DNA of 64,000 nt, taken from positions 17,364 to 81,363 of the forward strand of contig BDDC01000253.1 in the NCBI GenBank assembly GCA_001662425.1. Reading direction: 5' to 3'. Origin of the DNA: Chlamydomonas sphaeroides (lineage: Eukaryota > Chlorophyta > Chlorophyceae > Chlamydomonadales > Chlamydomonadaceae). Position 1 is the first letter of the stretch; every line of letters starts with the position of its first letter. Shown piece by piece: positions 56,259 to 64,000 of this stretch. A program made the position numbers and the translations under genes. The notes under the pieces were generated by a model. It was given only the letters and a program-made list of their open reading frames with translations, made no database searches and was not told the origin of the DNA.

Positions 56259-59200
56259 TCAATCGACTTCCCCGTCAAGCTCCGCCTGCTCCTCCTCGTC
56301 CTCCTCCTTCTCTGGCGGCGGCGGGGGCGGGGGCGGCGGCAGCTGCTCGGGCGTGGGCACAGCGCTGGACGGACGCGAGCTGCCTGGCCGCAAGCTCGCA
56401 CGCTGCGCCCGCGCCGACGGCGGCCCGCGCGGCGGCGACGTCAGGCCGTCGGCCGGCATCGGCGGCGGCACGGGCGAGCGTGTGACGCCGACCTCCACTT
56501 CCGCTTCCTCCGACACAGACGGCAGGTGCGGCGCCGCTGCCGCCATCGCGGCGGCGGCGGCTGCTTCCGACGAGGAGGCGCCGTCCATGCTGAGGTTCAT
56601 GTTGAGGCCGCGGCTGTTGGGGCGAAGGTGCACGCGGACGGGCGACCGGGCCGGCGCTGTGGCGTCGGGCGCGGGCTCAGGGTCCGCGCCCTCCGCAAGC
56701 TCCTGCTCCAGCGGCTCGCTGCCGTCCATGCTGATCCCCATGGCAAGGTGCGAGTCGCGGCTGCTGGGGCGCAGGTGCACCCGCACCGGCGGCCGCGACA
56801 AGGTGGCGTCCTCGTCCACGCCGCCGGCGGCAGCGTCGAAGTAGGCGCTGGCGTCCTCGGCGATGGCCGGCAGGCCCACGGCCGCGAACCCCTGCTCCAG
56901 GGGCTCCGTGCCGTCCATGCTGAGGCCCATGTTGAGGTGCGAGTCGCGGCTGCTGGGTCGCAAGTGAACGCGGACCGGCGGTCGGCCCGAGGTGCTGGCG
57001 TCCGCGTCGCCACCGTTAGCGTCCTCCTCGGGCTCACCGAAGGCCACAATGTCATCGTCACCGTCACCACCTTGCCCAGGTGCCGCCGGCATTGCTGCGT
57101 CGTCGGCACCGTCGGCATCTGGCGCAGGCTCGGCGGGGCCCTCCGCATCGCCGGCGCCGTCGGCCTGCTCATCATCAGCTTGCGACGCCGCCCCAGCCTC
57201 GGGGTTAGCTTCCGCTGGCGCATCCGGCTCCGCGTCTGCCAACCCAGCATCAGGCTCAGCCTCAGGCCCGGCCTCAGCCTCAGCCTCAGCCTCAGCCTCG
57301 GCCCCAGCCTCAGCCTCGGCCCCAGCCTCAGCCTCGGTCCCAGCCTCCGCCTCGGCCCCAGCCTCAGCCTCGGCCCCAGCCTCAGCCTCGGCCCCAGCCC
57401 CAGCCTCGGCCCCAGCCCCAGCCTCGGCCCCAGCCCCAGCCTCGGCCTCAGCCTCAGCCTCGGCCCCAGCCTCAGTCTCGGCCCCAGCCTCAGCCTCGGC
57501 CTCAACCTCAGCCTCAGCCTCAGCCCCAGCCTCGGCTTGCTGCTCGTCGCCAGCGTCCGCAGCTGCTGCTGCGTCCTCGGCTCCCACTCCAGAGGGCTCC
57601 GCCTCACCATCCAGCTCCAGCGCCGTGCCGTCCATGCTGATCCCCATGTTGACCTGCGAGTCGCGGCTGTTGGGCCGCAGGTGCACGCGCACGGGCGGCC
57701 GCGACGCCGAGCCGCCATCGTCCGGCAGGGCTGGGTCGCCCTCCTCAAATAGCGCGCTCGCGTCCTCCGCGATAACCGGCAGGCCCACGGCCGCGAACTC
57801 CTGCTGCAGGGGCTCGCTGCCGTCCATGCTGAGGCCCATGTTGACTTGAGAGCCGCGGCTGTTGGGCCGCAGGTGAACGCGGACCGGTGGCTGGCCCTGC
57901 TGGCTACCGGGCCGATTGCCCGCGCGGCTGCCCTGCTGGCTGACTGGCCGGCCCTGGCTGCCCGGCCGGCTGGCGCTGGGACCTGGGTCGTCGCCGGCCG
58001 CCGCCTGCACAGCGCCGAAGGCTGCTGGCTCGCTGCCGTCCATGCTGATGCCCATGTTCACGTGCGAGTCCCGGCTGCTGGGGCGGAGGTGTATGCGCAC
58101 GGGCGGCCGGCCCTGCTGGCTGCCGGGCCGGCTGCCTTGCTGGCTGCCTGGCCGGCCGGAGCTTGCGGCGACTTCATCGCCGGCCGGGGCCTGCGCATCA
58201 CCGAAGGCACCCACCTCGCTGCCGTCCATGCTAATGCCCATGTTGAGATGGGAGTCGCGGCTGCTGGGGCGCAGGTGAATGCGGACCGGCGGCCACGACG
58301 TCGAGGCGGCGTCCTCGTCCGCGCCGTCAAAGAAAGCGCTAGCGTCCTCGGCAATCGCCGGCAAGCCAGGGCCACCCAGGTCATGCGCCACGGGGCCCTC
58401 GCCGTCCATGCTGATTCCCATGTTGACTTGCGAGTCGCGGCTGTTTGGGCGGAGGTGAACGCGCACCGGCGGCCGGCCCTGCTGGCTGCCGGGCCGGCTG
58501 CCCCCGCGGCTGCCCTGCACACTGCATGGCCGGCTCGAGGCGACCTCTTCGCCGGACGCAGATGGCGCATCGCCGAAGTCCGTCGGGCCCTCGCCGTCCA
58601 TGCTGATGCCCATGTTCACATGCGAGTCGCGGCTGCTGGGGCGGAGATGAATCCGCACTGGCGGCCTGGCCTGCTGGCTGCCGGGCCGGCTTGAGCTTGC
58701 GACAGGCGTATCGCCGACCGGCGCCTGAACAGCGCCGAAGGCACCGGTCTCGCTGCCGTCCATGCTAATGCCCATGTTGAGGTGCGAGTCGCGGCTGCTG
58801 GGCCGCAAGTGAACGCGGACCATCTGCCCCTCGTCCGGTCCAGCCGCCTCGGCCGACGCAGACGCCTGGCCCGGCGGCAGCGGTATCCGCGACGAGCCAC
58901 GCGACCCGACGCCGCCACGCGACGGCGGCGTCGCACCCACCGGCGGCGCCGGCAGCGCGCCTGCCCTCGACTGCGGCCTCGAGCCCGACGCCTCCGCCCG
59001 CTCCTCCGGCTCGACCTGGCCGGTGGCGCTGCCGCGCGAGGCGGCGCTGCTTCGCGTCGCGGCACCGCCACGCGTGGCCAGCCCACTCACCACCTCGTCC
59101 AGCTGCTGGTCAATCTCCCAGCCCGCCACCGTGAAGGCGCCGGGCTGGATGGCGTCGCCGTACGGCGGCTCCAGCGACTGAATGATGGCGCCTAGCGCAA

Positions 59201-61632
59201 AGTCGATGAACTCGCCGTCATCCTCAAACTGAGGCAGGTCATCCTCGGTGACCGCCGGCCGGAGCTGCGTCTCGGGCTCCAGCTCGGGCTCCGGTGCCGG
59301 CTCTGGCTCCGGCTGTGGCTCCGGCTCCGGCTGTGGCTCCGGCTCCGGCTCCGGCTCGGGTACGGCCTCCGGCTCGGGCTCGAGCTCGGGTTCGAGCTCG
59401 GGCTCCGGCAGGGCCTCCAGCTCGTCCTCGCCTTCCTGCTCCTGCTCCTCCTCGCCCTCGTCCTCGTCCTCGGCGGGCTTTGCGACTGCTGCGGCGCCGC
59501 TCTCCACCATGGCCGGTGGCGTGATGGCGCGCATCAGCGGCGCGGGCGCAGCCTCCGCGTCCGACACGCCGGGCGGCGAGGCCGCCCGCTGCGGCGGCGG
59601 GTACTGCGGCTCGTCGCTCTCGAGCTCGTCGCCCTCCGGCTCCTGCTCCTCGGCCTCCGGCTGGGGCTCCAGGACGCTAGCCAGCGGCGCCATGGGCTGC
59701 CCGGCCTGCGGCAGGGACAGCTCCGCAAACAGGTTGGCGGTGGAGGTGTGCGCGTTGCTGGCGCCGCCGTTGAGCGCGTAGGTGCTGGCCTCGTGCGGCA
59801 TGGGCCGCCCGCAGTACTGCGCCAGCACCTTGCGCGCCATGCGGATGCGCAGCGCGTCCGAGGAGAAGCGCTGGCCGCCTGCAACGGCAAGGGCGCCACA
59901 GAGCACACAAACCACCACCGTCGGCCACCACAGGCTCAATACGCACACCCAGCCAGCGCCCTGCGGCTACTGCTCGCGCTGCCCTTGGCATGACCCCGAT
60001 CCCTGTTAGCTCCTCACCTCGCCTCAGGTCGCAGGTGGTGGCCTCCTCGATGGGGATGCCGTCGGGCGTGACCTCGGCCAGGAACGGGTCGTCGGCGGCG
60101 CGGCCAAAGGTGAGGCGGCTGCGCAGGAAGGGCAGCTCGTCCAGGAAGCCGGCGTCGGGACCGATGGCGGCCAGGTAGTCCACGCCGTAGTACACAAATG
60201 GCTCTGAGGGGCTCACCTGAGGAAGCACGCGGGCGCAGGGGACGAGGGGCAGGGGCGAGAGGTCAGGCGGGAGTCAATTAGCACGGGACGGAAGGCGGCT
60301 GTGCAGATCTAGTCCGCGCCAGCAGCGCCCCGAGCGGTCGCACCTTGCGGCGCCACACGGCGATGGCCTCGATGGCGTCCAACGTGCGCTGCCGCAGCGT
60401 GCCCACCAGCCGGTAGAAGAGCCGCACCAGCGGGTCGACGGGCGACAGCACCACAGGCGCGGCGCCGCCGAAGCCGCTGTCCAGCTTGCCGCCCGCGATG
60501 CGCAGCCGCTCCAGCACGTCCTCGCGCGCCTTGATGGCCTGAGGGAGCAGTGGCCGAGGATTCGGGTTTTGGATTGGCATCGAGGGCCATGTGGCTTGGC
60601 ATGAAGGATGACCATTACGCTCAACGCCCGCTGCTTGGCCTCGCCGGGCCACAGCCGGCTGAGCAGCCAAGCCGCCGCACTCATGCCCCTGCCGCCGGGG
60701 CGCACCTTGATGACCCCCAGCTCCAGCTCCAGGTTGCGCAGCGGCTTGCCCGTGTGGCCACCGCCGGGCGAACCGTGCGCCGACACCGCCGTGGCGGCGC
60801 TGGCCTCGTGCTGCAGCGGCGGCAGCCGCCCCGCGCCGGCGCCGCCGCGGCCCACCTCGGGCGAGGAAGCGTCGGCGCCCGGCGAGCCCAGGTACTGCTG
60901 CAGCATCTGCGGCGACAGCGGCTGCTGCTGCTCCGGCGAGCCGCCCTGCCAGCTGCCTAGCTCCCCCGTGGCGGCAAAGTCCTCGTCCGCGGCCTGCTGG
61001 CCGGAGGAGACGCCGGCTGGGGTGCTGGCCTCGGGGGCGAGCGGCGGCAGGTGCCGAGGCGCGCCCGCACCGGCGCGGCGGTAAGGCTCCGGCGGGCGGT
61101 TTGCGGGCGGCAGGTAGGAGGGCTCGTTGCTGCGCGCAGCGCCGATAGCGCTGACACGCTGGCGAGCGTTGCGACCAAAGAAGTCCTGCACCGGCTGCTT
61201 GGCGTTGAAGAGGGGCGCGTGACCCTTCGGCTGGTTGCGATGGTGGGGCAGCATCCCCACCGGCCCGGACGGCTGCGCCGACAGCTGTCCGGCGCCGGGG
61301 ATGGCGGGCAGGTGCAAGCCCGTGGCAGCGGGTGCGCTGGCTTCAGCCGCCAGACCGTTGCCGTAGTCCGAGCCCAGCTCGGAGCCCTGCGCCGAGATGG
61401 CCGGAAGCCGCGGCCCCGCCGAGGGCTTGCCCAAGCTGGGCGGCGCTTGCTTTAGGACCTTGCCGTACTTGCGGAGCCAGGCCTCCTCCTGCTTGCGCTG
61501 CTTGGCCACGAGGTATTCATGCATGCGGCGGCTGGCCTCCAGGCCGCCGTCCGCGGGCGGCGTCGGCGCCATGGCTGTGCCGCGGCTGGGGGTGCAGGCG
61601 GCAACCGAGAAACCGAGGTCACTGGCGCGCAT
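56259..61632 (-). CDS. Unrecognised large protein with ten SRDS-NMGISMDG repeats
   Basis: Exons: 61632 to about 60706, about 60540-60345, about 60222-60017, and a last exon from about 59882 to 56259. Translation may begin at MRASDLG (61632) or MAPTPPADGG (61572). The N-terminal part has a short basic helix (SRRMHEYLVAKQRKQEEAWL) and a disordered region. A folded-looking middle reads REDVLERLRIAGGKLDSGFG, DPLVRLFYRLVGTLRQRTLD, AIEAIAVWRRK, PFVYYGVDYLAAIGPDAGFL and RIRMARKVLAQYCGRPMP. Acidic Pro-Glu repeats (59270-59420) and ten copies of a PVRVHLRPSSRDSHLNMG-type unit with ISMDG end follow, split by an Ala-Glu-Gly tract. No enzyme signature, membrane helix or targeting signal is clear. I do not recognise the protein; the middle region vaguely resembles ciliary IQ/coiled-coil proteins, which I would not rely on. 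It ends DGEVD. Confidence 0.8.
56583..58825 (-). repeat. Ten coding copies of an HLRP-SRDS-MGISMDG unit
   Basis: In plus coordinates the copies lie near 56583, 56724, 56912, 57631, 57819, 58038, 58224, 58404, 58596 and 58757, each 65-70 bp. The consensus protein is PVR(V/I)HLRP(S/N)SRDS followed by (H/Q)(L/V)NMGISMDG. Spacers vary and some share a second motif, LP(A/V)IAEDASA(F/Y/L)F. Confidence 0.92.
57240..57545 (-). repeat. Ala-Glu-Gly coding low-complexity tract
   Basis: About 300 bp of 12- and 18-bp units (CCTCAGCCTCGGCCCCAG-like on the plus strand) encode (A-E-A-E-A-G)n between repeat units 7 and 8 of the ten-repeat protein. Copy number is likely to vary. Confidence 0.9.
59270..59425 (-). 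repeat. Pro-Glu/Gln coding tract
   Basis: Tandem 6- and 12-bp units encode PEPEPEPQPEP-type sequence in the same gene, an acidic, extended and probably disordered spacer. Confidence 0.9.
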
Positions 61633-62795
61633 TACAAATGATGCTGTTTGGTTACTTCATCTGTGGATTCTATATTTGACGATGGCGGTTGTGCATCATA
61701 CCGGCGCGCAGCACGAGGACGCTGCGGCCATGCTCATGCTGCTTGCGGACGCACGTCGCCATTCCAGCCCACGACTATCCCCGGTACACCTAGAGGACTG
61801 TTGCCTGGAGTGAAAAAGCTGTGAGCCGGGACATATGTATGCCGGCCTTCTCTGCTCACCTCCGAGCGCGTCCGCCAGGACGCTAGCTCGCTTTCAGTTT
61901 AGCTCCGTCGTGACCTTATTAGCGGACAACGCCGTGGTTGTGGAGCCTCACTGCTTTGGATGTTGGGAGTCACTGAGTCGGAGTAGCGTTGATTGCACGT
62001 CTAGCTTGTTGCGTATGAAAAATACCCTAAGCCAAACTGATATTTCTTTCTATATGGAGACCGCTGTCTGTGCCGTTGCGTCGAAGTCTTGTCGCAACAA
62101 GGTACAGCCTGCTGCCTTAACTCTTTACCCTGCGCCCCCGGCTGCACGCTGAACCGCAAGCCTTCACACTCGTTTTCTTTCACGCAGCTCCAAAACAGAC
62201 TGCTCCCGCCTGTCTGCCGATTGTGCCCACTTACCCCACCATCTCCCCCGACACCGTGCCGGGGGTGAACTCCACTGGTGCCTGCCCATCTTCTGCCCGC
62301 CCAAACCCCAGCATGGGCAGTGCAATAATAATCTTTACAGCAATGATATATGTGCTATCACAGGCCACACGCAGGTCCGCGCGACAACCGCCAAGGGCCT
62401 CGTAGAACAGGGCGCGACGATTGCCGTGATCCTGAATGGCAGCTGCAGGAGTGGTGCACAAAAATCCCTTGCACGAGTCGCTGAGCGCTGCAGCACAGCA
62501 TGCTGCACTTACGGTTCCAACGCCACGCTCGTGTGACGGTCGGCTGCTCGTAACATTCTAGGATGGGCCCGCATGCCACGACGTATGACGGCTGTCTCGT
62601 GCAGTCTCGTGCATATCACAGCCCCTCCCAGACCCTGACGTCCAGATAAGAAGGCGAGTCCACAATCCTTAAGTATCACAGCCTCCCAAAACCCCGGTCG
62701 CGACAGCAACGACAACGCACGGCGATACCATAGCGGCCGCCTGCCGGCGCGCCCCTTCCAGCCGCACCCCCGTGCGCCACTCCAAGCCTGCTGTC
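61633..62795. other. Divergent intergenic region, ten-repeat gene / secreted SPPP protein
   Basis: 1.16 kb between divergently arranged starts. Composition is less GC-rich than the genes. A frame at 61835-62152 is open but matches nothing I know and has no splice support. No promoter element was recognised with confidence. Confidence 0.4.
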
Positions 62796-64000
62796 ATGGC
62801 CCGCTCCCGGGCTTCGTCGCTGAGCGCGGCGGCCCTGCTGCTGCTGGCGGCCGCCGCCATCATGCTGTGCTGCCCCAGCGGTGGGTCGAGCCGCAGACGC
62901 CGTCCGCGTTGCGCCTCAACCCGCGTGGCACGAACAAAGGCGTGTTAGCCACGGCGCGAATTATCCTCACTCGTAGCTGACAGCAGACGACCGTGTACGC
63001 CATTGTAACTTGCGATTGTGAACGGAAAACCTCCTCATGCGCCGGATGCCTCCGTTGCCCCTTGTCCCTGCGCCAGCGCAGGCGCCAGCGCTCAGAGCGT
63101 CACTTCGACTGCCGAGGACCTACGCAATGTCAAGAAATTTGAGCCGTTGGAGAAGCCGGGCATCGGCAAGAAGGACGACAAGAAGGACGACAAAAAGGAT
63201 GACAAGAAGGCCAGCCCGCCGCCAGTCAGGGTGGGTGGCAGTGTCAGGTTGCATGAGCGGCTTTAGGCGACCGTATGTTGTCTTCCCTGTAATACATTCA
63301 CGCCGATGTGACAGTAAAACCCTTGTTTCTGCCTGTGCCGTTTAGTATCCCGCGCATTCCCGTATGCGTCGTCTATCCCCTGCGTGCCCGCCGCAGGCCA
63401 GCCCCCCGCCGAAGGATGAGGAGAAGAAGGTCTCGCCGCCTCCCAAGCGCCAGGACAACAAGTTCTCGCCGCCCCCCAAGAAGGAGGAGGAGAAGCGCTC
63501 ACCCCCGCCCAAGAAGGACGAGGAGAAGCGCTCGCCCCCGCCCAAGAAGGAGGAGGAGAAGCGCTCGCCCCCGCCCAAGAAGGAGGAGGAGAAGAAGAAG
63601 CGGTCGCCCCCGCCCCGCCGCCTATCGCCTCCGCCCCGCACCCAGCCCCCTGCCCGCCGTTCGCCGCCGCCTCCGCAGCGGCGGTCGCCGCCCCCTCCCG
63701 GTGAGACCTTGTCAGGTTCCTGCTGTTGTTCAAGATGCAACTGTCACGTACCCTCTGCCCTCCCGTCCCCTCCCTGCAGCCAAGGACCACGAGGCCTTTC
63801 TGTACAAGAAGAAGTACGTCTACATTGTCTCCACCAGGAAGTACACCTATGACGAGGGTGAGCCGTGAGAGCAGGGGGAGGTGGCGTGCTTCCGCCAGCT
63901 TGCCTACCTGGGCCCCTCCGCAAGGCCACCAGCAGCGAGGCCCCAACCGTGCTGTAAATGCCCCTCCCGCTGCCCCTCCTCCTGCCGCAGGCTACGACTT
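62796..64000 (+). CDS. Secreted SPPP-rich hydroxyproline-type protein (partial)
   Basis: The first exon (MARSRASSLSAAALLLLAAA, then AIMLCCPS) is a clear signal peptide and joins in phase to GASAQSVTSTAEDLRNVKKF at about 63080. Then follow KKDDKKDDKKDDKK and, from 63402, five or more alternations of SPPP with charged blocks (SPPPKKEEEKRSPPPKKDEE and similar), ending in a pure Pro/Arg run (RRLSPPPR, RRSPPPPQRRSPPPP). A later exon encodes AKDHEAFLYKKKYVYIVSTR and KYTYDEGYD, and the gene runs off the window end. SPPP is the extensin-type hydroxyproline arabinosylation site, so this is a candidate cell-wall or extracellular-matrix glycoprotein. The KYVYIVSTRKYTYDEG domain is not one I recognise. 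Pherophorin-like architecture is possible but its Cys-rich domains are not seen here. Confidence 0.82.

Noticed and set aside
59870..59948. A signal-peptide-like stretch (MCVLSLWWPTVVVCVLCGAL) at the head of the 1,229-residue open frame.
   Set aside because: It ends in a clean acceptor (GCCGTTGCAG) and the exon before it joins in phase to GGQRFSSDAL, so this is intron sequence, not a secretion signal.
61835..62152. A 105-residue open frame upstream of the secreted protein.
   Set aside because: No recognisable motif, no splice support, and it lies where a divergent promoter is expected.
1..64000. CRISPR arrays, prophage, bacterial operons, tRNA or rRNA genes.
   Set aside because: No regularly spaced direct repeats of the right size, no phage or bacterial gene order, and no cloverleaf-like sequence were seen; all supported genes are intron-rich eukaryotic genes.

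Overview
The window looks like nuclear DNA of a chlorophyte green alga, probably chlamydomonad or volvocine-like. It is very GC-rich and its genes are split by many short GC-rich introns. Several genes end near TGTAA, the algal poly(A) signal. The gene set mixes cilium (FAP20), chloroplast (RH58-like helicase, PpiC-rhodanese protein), cell-wall (SPPP-rich secreted protein) and ordinary eukaryotic housekeeping genes. There is no bacterial operon, rRNA, tRNA or CRISPR array that I can see. Three N runs (8067-8432, 18558-18929, 45308-45662) are assembly gaps. All gene models below were spliced by eye from reading frames, GT/GC-AG sites and phase; exon ends are good to a few bases where given, but no transcript was available.

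Layout: (1) 270-4153 (-) CCT-domain regulator. (2) 4778-9746 (+) DEAD-box helicase of the chloroplast RH58 type, with a broken non-LTR reverse-transcriptase fragment in an intron. (3) 10220-11388 (+) FAP20/CFAP20/BUG22. (4) 12891-14587 (-) EMC4. (5) 14928-16927 (+) EBP2. (6) about 17519-25056 (+) PRP40 splicing factor with two WW and several FF domains. (7) 25057-29792: a 4.7 kb stretch with no gene I can support. (8) 29793-38660 (-) one long gene encoding six truncated-hemoglobin domains in tandem, with a myristoylation-type N-terminus and a tail of eleven RQ(G/A)S motifs. (9) 39543-48355 (-) valyl-tRNA synthetase with a likely organelle-targeting exon. (10) 49151-about 52978 (-) RFWD3-like RING E3 ubiquitin ligase. 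(11) 53401-55669 (+) chloroplast PpiC-rhodanese (STR12-like) protein. (12) 56259-61632 (-) a large unrecognised protein carrying ten copies of a conserved motif of about 22 residues. (13) 62796-64000 (+, cut by the window edge) a secreted SPPP/KKEEEKR-repeat protein.

The genes do not form a pathway; this is an ordinary stretch of algal chromosome. The two items that stand out are the hexadomain globin, a candidate multi-heme or membrane-tethered gas sensor, carrier or NO-handling protein that could be regulated by kinases, and the ten-repeat protein, whose repeat I cannot assign to any known family.
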